From Lewinellaceae bacterium (lineage in GTDB: Bacteria; Bacteroidota; Bacteroidia; Chitinophagales; Saprospiraceae), in the NCBI GenBank assembly GCA_020636135.1, contig JACJYK010000001.1:1536501-1600500 (forward strand): a stretch of DNA of 64,000 nt, read 5' to 3'. Below, one piece after another: positions 7,224 to 15,361 of this stretch (the first letter of the stretch is position 1; every line of letters begins with the position of its first letter). Position numbers and translations under genes: made by a program. Under the pieces are notes generated by a model, which did no database searches, was not told the DNA's origin, and saw only the letters and a list, made by a program, of their open reading frames with translations.

Positions 7224-10043
7224 ATGCTAAAGCCGTTCAAACTATTTCCACTGATGCTGCTTTTCACCAGCATTCAGGCCCAGACCTTTTATGATAAAAC
7301 CAATTGGCTGCCCGACCCGCAATTTAGAAGTGGTCTCACCATTGCTGTTACGGATTTTAATGGGGACCACTATCCGGACCTCCTTAGGATGCGCAATGGC
7401 AAGAGCCTGGAAGTAGGACTGATGGTTCCTGGTGATACGGTTTTCGTTTCGTACTCTACTGGTGTTGCGCATCCCAGTCCAGCCTGGTGCCTGGTGGTAG
7501 GTGATGTTAATAACGATGGATTCAAAGATATAGTCACTGGTGGTAACTCGGATCAGATCATTCTGTGGAAAATGGGACGTGATGGTCAGGTGATCGAGAA
7601 GACCATTTTGCCGGAAAGTAACATTTATGTTCAGGCCGCAAATTTCGTAGATATCAATAACGATGGCTGGCTAGATCTTTTCGTTTGTAATGACGATGGC
7701 ATTTCACGCATTTACGGGAATGATGGTCAGGGTAACCTGCAGCCACAGACCGGCTGGTTGAATCTCCAGACTACGATACCTTCCGATAACTCCGGTAATT
7801 ATGGCAGCATATGGACCGACTTTGATCAGGATGGCGACCTGGATCTGTACATTTCAAAATGCAAGGGAGCTGCCCAGCTACCTACGGATCCCAGACGGAT
7901 CAATCAACTGTTTGTTAATTACGGTCCACAGGGTTTTAAAGAAGAAGGTGTCCAGCGGGGACTGGCTTTGGGGGACCAATCGTGGGTCAGTGATTTTGGT
8001 GATGTGGATAATGATGGTGACCTGGATTGCATCGTTTTTAACCATGATCCGCAGTCAAGGCTTATGATCAATGATGGAGGTGTTTTTAAGGATTATACCG
8101 ATTCGATGGGTGTGAAGATCGAAGGTTTGTTGATCCAGGGCTTCTTTCGCGATATGGACAATGACGGTCATCTGGACATAGTGGTATTGGGCAATGCTCC
8201 TTATTATTACCATAATGACGGTAATTACCATTTCTCAGGACGGTCTGTCTGTAATGCTCAATACACCATGACCTCTGGGATGGTCGCAGACTTCAATGGG
8301 GACGGTTACATGGATATTTATGGCATCTATGGTAAAGATTTCGTCCAGCCAGGTCCAGATTACGATAAGTTATGGATTCAGAAAACGGGTGAGTATTGCT
8401 GGGTAACCATTGGTCTGGAAGGCACGGTCTCTAACCGTGATGGTATCGGAGCTACCATTGAGATTTACAGTTCGGTAGGCAAGCAGATCCGGGAAGTTCG
8501 TGCGGGGGAAGCCTATGGTGTGACGGCCTCACCTGAAGTTTATGCAGGCATCGGCTCGGATAAGGGCGTAGAAAAGGTCATAGTCAGGTGGCCATCTGGA
8601 ATCGTCGATTCCTTTGGATACCTGCCTGCTAATAAGAGATATGTGTTCACGGAGGGGCAGTGCAGGTATCTGCCGGTTCCGATGCAGTATGCCGGAATTC
8701 CTTCCATCTGTGGTGGTGACAGCCTGACCTTGTCCTTGCCGGGTTGGGATTCTCTCGTATGGAGTACGGGATCTACCGAGCCCCAGCTCCAGGTAAAGGC
8801 CTCCGGGATCTATTTCGGTAAAGGAATTCTCAATGGTTGTCCCCAGGTCTCTGAACCGCTCCGGGTGGTGGTAGACCCGGTTGAGTCGCCACGCATATCC
8901 TTGTCCGGTGATTCTATTTTGTGCGAGGGTGGGGAGGTGTTCCTTTCTTTGCCGGAAGCTCGAGCCTATACCTGGAACAACGGATCCACCGAAAGGAGTA
9001 TTCGCATTGATCAGCCGGGTGTTTTTTGGGCTGACATTACCGGACAATGTGCTGATTTTAAAACCGATACGGTGCGGATTCAGTTCATTCCGGTTTCCGA
9101 TCCTGACTCGTTGGAAGATGTAACCTTGCCGGGGCCGGGAATGACGGTCCTGCATGCAGTCGGGGACAGTTTGCTCTGGTATGAACCGGAAAATGGTATT
9201 TTGGTTGGCACGGGTAATGATTTTCAAACGCCGTTTCTCACCTCAACCACTACCTATTATGTTAGCAATGTGACAACTTATCCCGGATACGCGGTTGGTC
9301 TGGGTGAAGTGAATAAACCGACGGTAAATGTATACCACAATAATAACTTCAACGGCCGCTTGATTTTTAATGTCTACCAGGCACTGACCCTGGATTCGGT
9401 GACCGTATTTACCGACACACCGGGTGTGCGGCGCATCATTCTGGTAAAGGGGGCAGATATTCTGGCTTCCCGGGAAGTAATGCTGGACACAGGCGCAACA
9501 GTGGTCGCTCTGAATTTTACCATTGAACCGGGATTAAGTTATGAGCTGACGACAGATGCTGCATACAACCGGGACTTATTTGGCGTTAATTCGCCATTCT
9601 TATACCGTACGGTGGGCTTGCAGGGGGCCTATCCCTATGGTGACCCTGGAACGATTGAAATCATTGGAAATAACTACGGCCTGGAAGAATATTATTATTT
9701 CTATCGGTGGAAAGTACGGACCATCGACCGTTACTGTGAAAGTGAACATTTTCCGGTACAAGTCCATATTATGACTTCATCGAGTGAGCTTTTAGAACAA
9801 GCAGGCTGGAAAGTATTTCCGAATCCGGTGAATAGCATGTTTTTTGTTCAGCCCCATCCTGATGCCAGGCCCATTCTGGAATTGAGACTGTTTGATGTTC
9901 AGGGAAGAGTGCAGTGGGAATCGCGATCGGTATCAAGGGCAGAAACCAATTCTATTTCGATGGGTGAACTTCCTGCCGGCATGTATTGGTTATCGGTTAA
10001 GACAGCGGAAGGATCCTACAATGTAAAAATTTTAAAATTCTAA
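7224..10043 (+). CDS. Secreted FG-GAP/VCBS and ASPIC-UnbV protein with type IX secretion C-terminal domain
   Basis: The 939-residue protein starts with a signal peptide (MLKPFKLFPLMLLFTSIQAQ). Residues about 35-385 hold repeated VCBS/FG-GAP beta-propeller units with calcium-type Asp loops (DFNGDHYPDL, DVNNDGFKDI, DINNDGWLDL, DFDQDGDLDL, DVDNDGDLDC, DMDNDGHLDI, DFNGDGYMDI). An ASPIC/UnbV domain follows (about 390-460: NRDGIGATIEIYS, GIGSDKGVEKVIVRWPSG). Two Ig/PKD-like repeats follow (LSLPGWDSLVWSTGSTEPQL; VFLSLPEARAYTWNNGSTER). The last 80 residues are a T9SS sorting domain (WKVFPNPVNSMF ... LPAGMYWLSV ... VKILKF). It is therefore expected to cross the outer membrane by the type IX system and be surface-attached or released. 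Function is probably adhesion or ligand binding; no catalytic domain is seen. A near-consensus -7 box (TACCTTTA) lies about 35 bases upstream. Confidence 0.9.
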   Translation: MLKPFKLFPLMLLFTSIQAQTFYDKTNWLPDPQFRSGLTIAVTDFNGDHYPDLLRMRNGKSLEVGLMVPGDTVFVSYSTGVAHPSPAWCLVVGDVNNDGFKDIVTGGNSDQIILWKMGRDGQVIEKTILPESNIYVQAANFVDINNDGWLDLFVCNDDGISRIYGNDGQGNLQPQTGWLNLQTTIPSDNSGNYGSIWTDFDQDGDLDLYISKCKGAAQLPTDPRRINQLFVNYGPQGFKEEGVQRGLALGDQSWVSDFGDVDNDGDLDCIVFNHDPQSRLMINDGGVFKDYTDSMGVKIEGLLIQGFFRDMDNDGHLDIVVLGNAPYYYHNDGNYHFSGRSVCNAQYTMTSGMVADFNGDGYMDIYGIYGKDFVQPGPDYDKLWIQKTGEYCWVTIGLEGTVSNRDGIGATIEIYSSVGKQIREVRAGEAYGVTASPEVYAGIGSDKGVEKVIVRWPSGIVDSFGYLPANKRYVFTEGQCRYLPVPMQYAGIPSICGGDSLTLSLPGWDSLVWSTGSTEPQLQVKASGIYFGKGILNGCPQVSEPLRVVVDPVESPRISLSGDSILCEGGEVFLSLPEARAYTWNNGSTERSIRIDQPGVFWADITGQCADFKTDTVRIQFIPVSDPDSLEDVTLPGPGMTVLHAVGDSLLWYEPENGILVGTGNDFQTPFLTSTTTYYVSNVTTYPGYAVGLGEVNKPTVNVYHNNNFNGRLIFNVYQALTLDSVTVFTDTPGVRRIILVKGADILASREVMLDTGATVVALNFTIEPGLSYELTTDAAYNRDLFGVNSPFLYRTVGLQGAYPYGDPGTIEIIGNNYGLEEYYYFYRWKVRTIDRYCESEHFPVQVHIMTSSSELLEQAGWKVFPNPVNSMFFVQPHPDARPILELRLFDVQGRVQWESRSVSRAETNSISMGELPAGMYWLSVKTAEGSYNVKILKF

Positions 10044-10066
10044 TGATCACATCCTAAATCAATTTT

Positions 10067-10074
10067 TATCTTTG
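10067..10074 (+). promoter_or_regulatory. -7 box for tRNA-His
   Basis: TATCTTTG is an exact TAnnTTTG match placed 19 bases before the tRNA 5' end. No convincing TTG -33 element is visible upstream. Confidence 0.55.
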
Positions 10075-10092
10075 CCCTCGCCTTCTGAATAT

Positions 10093-10167
10093 GGTGGATG
10101 TAGCTCAGCAGGTTAGAGCGTCGGATTGTGGTTCCGAAGGTCGCCGGTTCGAGCCCGGTCTTCCACC
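10093..10167 (+). tRNA. tRNA-His (anticodon GTG)
   Basis: A full cloverleaf can be folded. The acceptor is GTGGATG/CTTCCAC with the extra G-1 (10093) paired to C73 (10167), the tRNA-His identity element. The D arm is GCTC/GAGC, the anticodon stem TCGGA/TCCGA has loop TTGTGGT (anticodon 10128-10130), and the T arm is GCCGG-TTCGAGC-CCGGT. The 3' CCA is not encoded. One oddity is a T-T apposition at acceptor positions 6-67, where relatives normally have T-A. A hairpin and a GIY-YIG remnant follow directly downstream. Confidence 0.95.
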
Positions 10168-10176
10168 CTACGGACG

Positions 10177-10213
10177 CTCCCTGCGGTCGGTCAGTATGGC
10201 CGCCCGCAGGGAG
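10177..10213. repeat. Palindromic hairpin immediately downstream of tRNA-His
   Basis: CTCCCTGCGG (10177-10186) and CCGCAGGGAG (10204-10213) form a perfect 10-bp stem with a 17-base loop, starting 10 bases after the tRNA 3' end. No T-run follows, so it is not a typical terminator. A palindrome also follows tRNA-Ser in this window, which suggests tRNA-targeted elements rather than chance. Confidence 0.6.
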
Positions 10214-10298
10214 TAGCGGAAGTAGTGCTGACAAAATGGAATAGACAAAGCGAAGCGCAGGATATTACCTTTTTCGTCAGTAAAACTACCAGATACCC

Positions 10299-10394
10299 AT
10301 GCAATTTTACGTATACATACTTTATTCTGATTCGACAAGGAAGTTCTATATAGGCATGACGGTTGATGTTGAAAATCGGATGTTACACAAGTAA
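10299..10394 (+). pseudogene. Truncated GIY-YIG nuclease fragment
   Basis: A 31-codon frame opens with MQFYVYILYS, contains KFYIGMT and ENRMLHK, and stops at TAA (10392-10394). These are the first two core motifs (YVYIL, FYIG-T) and the R..L.H motif of the GIY-YIG fold. Complete bacterial single-domain members run about 80-100 residues and continue with an Asn-rich turn and a C-terminal Glu metal ligand, which are missing here. The fragment therefore cannot be an active nuclease. It lies 132 bases after tRNA-His; small GIY-YIG genes are often tRNA-linked in Bacteroidota. I read it as the decayed remainder of such a gene. Confidence 0.7.
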
Positions 10395-10413
10395 TTGGAT
10401 TCGACTTAATCCG

Positions 10414-12543
10414 TTAATTATAAGTCCTTGTTTTACCCAAAATTGTTGAGGTGATTTTGTTCATCAGCGATTTTTCATTGACGTTTTCGTCATTAGCCTT
10501 TTTTCTTTCCTCCATGATCCGGGTTAATTCCTGAATGATGCCGGGCCGCTTTTCTACCAATGGCCGTAAATTAGCTGCCGATACTTCGAAGACGAGGGCA
10601 TAATCTATGGCTCGAACGGCAGCTGTTCGTTTTTCTCCCGTAAGAAAGGAAAACTCGCCTACCACCGCACCTTTTTGTAACAGGGCCAATACCTGATCTA
10701 CTTCCTGGATTCTTCCGACCACTTCCAGGCTCCCTTCATGAAGAACAAACAACGATGATCCTTCCCGGTCCTGAACAATGATCCGTTCCAAATGTCCAAG
10801 TTCTATTGGCCGGGCACGTTGAGCTAATTGCTGCAATTCGTCCTTATGTAGCGCTTTGAAAATCGAAACCCGGGATAGTGTATTATAAATGTCCTCCACC
10901 GGAAAACGGGTTTCTGCTTCCTCACGGTCTTTAACATCCAGGCCTTCAAGATATCCATCCTGGTTTTGCAGGTATTTCAGTCTGCCATAATTCTTGGCCA
11001 GATAGTTTTCAAGGATGCTGGCAGACGCAGGAACGCACTCTTTGCCGGTGTATTCCATCAACCCACGGCTTTTAGCCCATTCTGCCACTTCATTCATGGA
11101 ATTCCGGTAATTACGGCAAGCGGATAGATACAAACCATCCTGATCACCGAAAGCCCTGCTGAATTGTTTGGGGATAAGTTTTAATCCGAAATAATTACCC
11201 CGTTCGTGCCACAGGACAAATTTTTTTAGATCGGTGGTTAGAAAATTCAATTCTGGAAATGCCTGTTCATCCATTTTTAATACGGCACGCTCGGCATCGC
11301 GAAATACCCGGTGCCAGGTTTCCTGGGAATTGTGCACATTCACTCCGGCTAATTCAATCGCTTGTTTTAAATCTTCATGGTGGGCATGCAAAAACATCAG
11401 CGTTGCAGTTTTTTTGCGCAGAAGATTCCCAAAGCTCACCGGCATATTTTTATTCGGACGAACTCCGCTTACCGCAATTTTCCGGGCGGCCCATACCTTT
11501 TTCCATGCTTTAACATCGATACGGTTTCTGATGGCTTCAAATGACGGTAATTGACCAAATATTTTGCGCTCCCGGGAACTGAGTAAATCCAGACCTTCCT
11601 GTTTGGCAACTTCAATGATACCAAGACAAGTCAGCAGTTCAAGATAAAGTCCTACGCGAAGAAGCCAACCCGGATCGGTAAGCATGCGCTTTTCTTCGAC
11701 CATATCTCCGAAGATCGCTTTCATGTAAAGATTGGCTTTTTCCGTACCTATACATAGCACGGGAATCCACGGATGATAGTCGATACCGATTTTCTGATCC
11801 GACGTTACACCAGTCAATTGTATGTTGAGATCCCATGGTAAAAGTTGTTCGATAAGCCGTTTATACAGAGATCCAAAGAGGGACTCATTGTAAATTTCGA
11901 AATAATGATAATCCGAACTAACGATGACATCCTCTATCTGCAGGTCCAGCTGAAGCTTCAATCGTTCAAAGAAGAGAGAGGCAAATTCGAAAAGAGCTTG
12001 ATGCGGTTTTGCTTGGCGTATATCTTCAACCAACTCATCTATTGGAATGGTTAAAGTCCAGGCCTCGGAAACATTTTCCGTTACGGCGTCGCGATGTGGA
12101 TCAACAGCTGGCTCTGAATTCATTGCTTCTCCTTTCCGTATTGGTTTAAGGAGTCTGCCATTCCATGCAGGAACAATAAAATCCATTTTACCCTGATGAT
12201 TCAAAACAGTGATCGTGGCCTTTAAAATCGCATTGTCCGGAAAGTTGTTAACCGACTTTTGATTCTGGAAGATCCGGTACAGGAAATTGATGGAAGATTC
12301 TGCTTTGTGGGTGTACAAGGCTGTTTCTTCGCTTGAGCCGAGGCCGGGATAAAATGCTTCATCAAAGGATCTTCTCCCCGGGATAAAAGGTATGATGGTC
12401 AAGTTGAAACCCAGAACCTCCTTCCTGGAGTGGTATAATTCAATATGTTTCTGCAGTAGTCTGGTTTTTTCATCTTCTGTGATGTTTTCAATGTTGATTT
12501 GAAGTAAATGATTGAGAGCCTTCAAATAATCCTGCAAATCCAT
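10414..12543 (-). CDS. Large protein with C-terminal cyclic-nucleotide-binding domain
   Basis: The 709-residue soluble protein has no signal peptide. The last 160 residues form a CRP-type cNMP-binding domain: LSRVSIFKALHKDELQQLA helix, FVLHEGSLEVV strands, and the phosphate-binding cassette GEFSFLTGEKRTAAVRA. The cassette keeps the conserved Gly-Glu and Arg-Thr, so ligand binding is plausible. The N-terminal 550 residues match no family I recognise; they are mixed alpha/beta with several Trp/His-rich segments. No DNA-binding helix-turn-helix follows the cNMP domain, so it is not a CRP-type regulator. A class III adenylate cyclase is encoded at 37.6 kb in this window, a possible but unproven source of ligand. 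It is a single gene, with a 450-base gap upstream. Confidence 0.75.
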   Translation of the reverse strand: MDLQDYLKALNHLLQINIENITEDEKTRLLQKHIELYHSRKEVLGFNLTIIPFIPGRRSFDEAFYPGLGSSEETALYTHKAESSINFLYRIFQNQKSVNNFPDNAILKATITVLNHQGKMDFIVPAWNGRLLKPIRKGEAMNSEPAVDPHRDAVTENVSEAWTLTIPIDELVEDIRQAKPHQALFEFASLFFERLKLQLDLQIEDVIVSSDYHYFEIYNESLFGSLYKRLIEQLLPWDLNIQLTGVTSDQKIGIDYHPWIPVLCIGTEKANLYMKAIFGDMVEEKRMLTDPGWLLRVGLYLELLTCLGIIEVAKQEGLDLLSSRERKIFGQLPSFEAIRNRIDVKAWKKVWAARKIAVSGVRPNKNMPVSFGNLLRKKTATLMFLHAHHEDLKQAIELAGVNVHNSQETWHRVFRDAERAVLKMDEQAFPELNFLTTDLKKFVLWHERGNYFGLKLIPKQFSRAFGDQDGLYLSACRNYRNSMNEVAEWAKSRGLMEYTGKECVPASASILENYLAKNYGRLKYLQNQDGYLEGLDVKDREEAETRFPVEDIYNTLSRVSIFKALHKDELQQLAQRARPIELGHLERIIVQDREGSSLFVLHEGSLEVVGRIQEVDQVLALLQKGAVVGEFSFLTGEKRTAAVRAIDYALVFEVSAANLRPLVEKRPGIIQELTRIMEERKKANDENVNEKSLMNKITSTILGKTRTYN

Positions 12544-12996
12544 ATTTGAATTATTGTACCGAACCGGATTGATTTCTGGACCACCCTTATGGAGGCATGC
12601 CGCTATCTATGAAAGATAGTAATAAAGCGCAAAACCGTTAGGAAGGTCTGCTGATTTGTTTAGTGTGCGGGAAGCCCAATGAGCAGGAATTGGGTTTGCA
12701 ATAGTTACCTATAAATTTACAATCAATGATTGTTGAACTTGAAAATGTGAAAACAATATGCATTTCGATCATTGTGGTAGTACACCGTGAGTTTAATAGG
12801 AACTGTTAATCAGGCAAGGAATGTCTTATGGGTTTCCATGATCGCTGCTGCTTGTGGTACTAGTCAAATGGTGCAAGTTAGAAAGTCTGAAAATTTCAAT
12901 TATCACAGTAATTCATACTTTCGGGTGACCTGATATCCTGCCAGTGGGCATTACATTAGTTGTGATATCCTGAATTGTAACCTATTATAAAGGAAC
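12544..12996. other. 450-base intergenic stretch
   Basis: The gap separates the cNMP-domain gene (minus) from a small secreted protein (plus). It holds a possible tiny lipoprotein frame (12787-12933, listed separately) and two copies of GTGATATCCTG-like sequence near 12926 and 12960. I see no exact TAnnTTTG box, RNA gene or strong hairpin. Confidence 0.5.
12787..12933 (+). CDS. Possible 48-residue lipoprotein or lipoprotein remnant
   Basis: A frame starting at GTG encodes a short hydrophobic stretch ending in a lipobox (VLWVSMIAAAC-GTS) and then about 25 polar residues (KSENFNYHSNSYF) before TGA. A lipobox at the right distance from the start is hard to ignore. However, the start codon is weak, no ribosome binding site is seen, and the mature part is very short. 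It may be the 5' end of a decayed lipoprotein gene. Confidence 0.25.
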   Translation: MSLIGTVNQARNVLWVSMIAAACGTSQMVQVRKSENFNYHSNSYFRVT

Positions 12997-13407
12997 ATGA
13001 AATTCATCGCATTATTTTTTGGCCTCTTTCTAACGACAGTAGTACTTGCCCAACCAGCTGCAGAAATGCACCCCATAACAAAGGATTCATTTAAGGTGTC
13101 TCTGGTAATAGATAAAAATCAAACATTAAAAGTATTGAGTTTCGTGTCTTCTAAAGGTGAAAGAATAAAGGCCCAAATAATCAGACAGGGTGATTTGTCA
13201 ACGAAAGAAATGCGTCCGGGTCACAAAATCAATGGAATATTTCAGTTTACTTCATTTGCAAGCGATGGAGGTTTAGGAACTACACGTGTACTGAGAGGGA
13301 AGGGTGTGGGAGATCTACGGGATGCTATTCTGATTGTCGATGATAATATAGATTCCTATACACAAAAATTAGCCGGAGTGGGTGACATGGCCTTTCGCTT
13401 AAATTAA
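12997..13407 (+). CDS. Small secreted protein of unknown function
   Basis: The 136-residue protein has a clear signal peptide (MKFIALFFGLFLTTVVLAQP) with cleavage likely after the Ala-Gln region. The mature part of about 115 residues is predicted beta-rich (SFKVSLVIDKNQTLKVLSFV; GIFQFTSFASDGG; RDAILIVDD) and contains no Cys. An AAAGGAA purine stretch sits just before the ATG and serves as ribosome binding site. No family is recognised. The gene ends 40 bases from the convergent phosphotriesterase-like gene, so it is likely monocistronic. Confidence 0.6.
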   Translation: MKFIALFFGLFLTTVVLAQPAAEMHPITKDSFKVSLVIDKNQTLKVLSFVSSKGERIKAQIIRQGDLSTKEMRPGHKINGIFQFTSFASDGGLGTTRVLRGKGVGDLRDAILIVDDNIDSYTQKLAGVGDMAFRLN

Positions 13408-13447
13408 CCGGATGTACCAGATTATTTTACCCCAAACACATACGGCG

Positions 13448-14542
13448 TTAAGATCCATTTCCTAATAAGCGTGTTCTGATCGTGTAGGCATCACGCGGAT
13501 TTTCTACCAGTATTTGGTTGATTTCTGTCTTGGTAAATCCGTTTTTCAGCAAGAGGGGGATGAATGTCGTGAATAGAGCCGTGTGCTCCACATAGTTGTT
13601 ACCTTCCCCGTACGAATACCAGCCGGCATCCATGGATAGTAATATGCGGTTTAGAAAGCCATTGTCTTTTAAGGCTTTTGTCATGGTCAGGTATTGATAC
13701 AATGCACTGGAGTCCTGTTTCTGAGGGGTAACCCAACCCAATCCATCGAGGGATATCCATCCTCCCATTCGGGCCATGCGAAGGTGGCCTGCCGTACTGC
13801 CATTCTGGGCATGCGTCCAGACAAAAGCGGAAGGGGAAACATGCTCCTGCACAAGCACATTAATTTGATTAAAAGCCGCGGTGTCTATCCCGGTATGGCT
13901 GACAATGGTTAGTCCGGTTGCCTTGTGGGTTAAGGCTGCTGCTCTCACAATCCGCTCCTGAAGGCTGCCAAGACTGGAATCCGGATCAACGCTAATTTTG
14001 ATAAAGCCGGGTCTGACATCGCTTTCATCAATACCATACTTGAATTCATGGATCCAGGCATCCGCCATTTGCTCTGCTGTCCAATCGTATGCTTTGGTGG
14101 GAATATAAATATTTTGTTGCGCGCCGTAGTATCCGGTATTGGTGATGAACTGGATGCCGGAGGCGTCAGCTAGTTTTTGCAACAATAGTATATTCCTGCC
14201 CAGGTAATTAGGTGTGCATTCAAGAATAGACCGTACTCCGAATTTTTTCAGAACCTGGATATGCGGAAGGATGGACTGGTACGCTGCCTCCTGATTCCAA
14301 TCCGCCTGATTTGTACTGTCTGCTGGACGCCAGTCCAGGAAAACATGCTCATGGATCAGCGACAATCCCATGCTGTCAGCATCGATGGGGCCGTTTATGG
14401 TCATAATCCTGTTTTCATCCTCAGTGGTATTTTCCGTACACTGGAACAGGAAAAAGATACCGGGGGTCAGTACAAATACACTTATTTTGAAGATCCAGCG
14501 CAAGGTGGTAGCTGATGTAACTTTTGTAATTTGAGACAACAT
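13448..14542 (-). CDS. Phosphotriesterase-family metal hydrolase, lipoprotein
   Basis: This 364-residue protein carries the metal ligands of the phosphotriesterase family in order: HEHVF (two His), FIKISVD (carboxylated Lys), IVSHTG (His), WTHAQ (His) and LSMDAGW (Asp). The amidohydrolase active site is therefore complete. Family members hydrolyse lactones or phosphoesters, often with unknown natural substrates. A long N-terminal hydrophobic segment ends in a lipobox-like FFLFQC-TEN, so it is probably a periplasmic or outer-membrane-anchored lipoprotein. The start is uncertain: ATG 14542 is preferred, because the more upstream ATG 14584 lies inside a palindrome that could be a regulatory site. 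Confidence 0.85.
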   Translation of the reverse strand: MLSQITKVTSATTLRWIFKISVFVLTPGIFFLFQCTENTTEDENRIMTINGPIDADSMGLSLIHEHVFLDWRPADSTNQADWNQEAAYQSILPHIQVLKKFGVRSILECTPNYLGRNILLLQKLADASGIQFITNTGYYGAQQNIYIPTKAYDWTAEQMADAWIHEFKYGIDESDVRPGFIKISVDPDSSLGSLQERIVRAAALTHKATGLTIVSHTGIDTAAFNQINVLVQEHVSPSAFVWTHAQNGSTAGHLRMARMGGWISLDGLGWVTPQKQDSSALYQYLTMTKALKDNGFLNRILLSMDAGWYSYGEGNNYVEHTALFTTFIPLLLKNGFTKTEINQILVENPRDAYTIRTRLLGNGS

Positions 14543-14561
14543 AATTAATGCTTTCAATTTA

Positions 14562-14584
14562 ATGCTAAAGTTTGATTTTAGCAT
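14562..14584. repeat. Palindrome between divergent genes
   Basis: ATGCTAAA (14562-14569) and TTTAGCAT (14577-14584) form a perfect 8-bp inverted repeat with a 7-base spacer. It sits 20 bases upstream of the phosphotriesterase-like start and in front of the divergent membrane-protein gene. The position suits an operator. The palindrome creates ATG codons on both strands, which makes spurious start sites (MLK...) in both directions. Confidence 0.45.
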
Positions 14585-14761
14585 CGAAAATTATGTACAG
14601 CATGTTTTAAACGTCCCCCCAAATCCTTTGATCGAGGAACCAGATCCGGAAGGTATTTTGCCAGGATTCGATTTGTTACCTAAAATGGACTATTCTATTT
14701 ATCTTGATATCCAGGTGTCAATGATATTATTATCATTTCATTTAAAACGCTGATCGAGCCA

Positions 14762-15232
14762 ATGATTACAAATCTTAAATTCGTCATTTACCTGCTTGCC
14801 GCCATTCTGGGAAACCCATTTTATCAGATGGTATCCTATTTCGTTTGCCAAAGTTTGGGTTGGGGAGGCGAACCGTCATTTAATGTTTATCAGGCCAATC
14901 TAATGGGATACCTGTTTATTCTGGTCGTTATATTTATTATCCGCTTTGTAATTTATTCCCGAATTTTTACTTCGAAGGAATACCCGATGACTATCCGGGG
15001 AAGCAATAGCTTTCTTTATCTTTTCGCAGAAAGGCATTTATTTCAACTATTGGGGTTTTATACGCTTTGGCTATGGGCCCAAGAGTTGGAGGGAAATGTT
15101 ATCGGATTTCTTGTTTTTCCTCTTACTTTAATAACCGGTATCGTTATTTCGGTTGTGACCTTTATCCGGATTCTCAAACTAAAAAAGAAATGGCGTCAGA
15201 TACATTCAGTTAGTCTGGGGGATCCTAATTAG
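14762..15232 (+). CDS. Small multi-pass membrane protein, unknown function
   Basis: The 156-residue protein has four hydrophobic segments: about residues 7-30 (VIYLLAAILGNPFYQMV), 48-68 (MGYLFILVVIFIIRFVIY), 93-107 (LFQLLGFYTLWLWA) and 115-137 (GFLVFPLTLITGIVISVV). It ends in a basic cytoplasmic tail (KLKKKWRQ). No family is recognised. The gene stands alone between the palindrome region and the convergent caspase-fold gene. A 20-codon frame follows its stop within two bases (15234-15296) but has nothing to support it as a gene. Confidence 0.6.
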   Translation: MITNLKFVIYLLAAILGNPFYQMVSYFVCQSLGWGGEPSFNVYQANLMGYLFILVVIFIIRFVIYSRIFTSKEYPMTIRGSNSFLYLFAERHLFQLLGFYTLWLWAQELEGNVIGFLVFPLTLITGIVISVVTFIRILKLKKKWRQIHSVSLGDPN

Positions 15233-15361
15233 AATGAAAATTAGCATTACAAGCAAATTTCAAGAATTAAAACAGCAATTACAATCCGGTAAATAAAAGA
15301 TTGTTTAGGTAACCGGACAGCCCTTTTTCAGGTACTTGATTTACAGGTGAATTACAGTAAT

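Noticed and set aside
8529..9227. 232-codon minus-strand frame inside the ASPIC/T9SS gene
   Set aside because: It is Arg/Pro-rich with no domain, and antisense to a well-supported coding region.
10040..10234. 64-codon minus-strand frame across tRNA-His
   Set aside because: It consists of antisense tRNA and palindrome sequence; such frames are typical false calls over tRNA genes.
14562..14753. 63-codon plus-strand frame beginning in the palindrome, 8 bases before the membrane-protein gene
   Set aside because: Its ATG comes from the palindrome itself, and the product shows no domain, signal or clear codon pattern. It could be a small leader, but nothing supports this.
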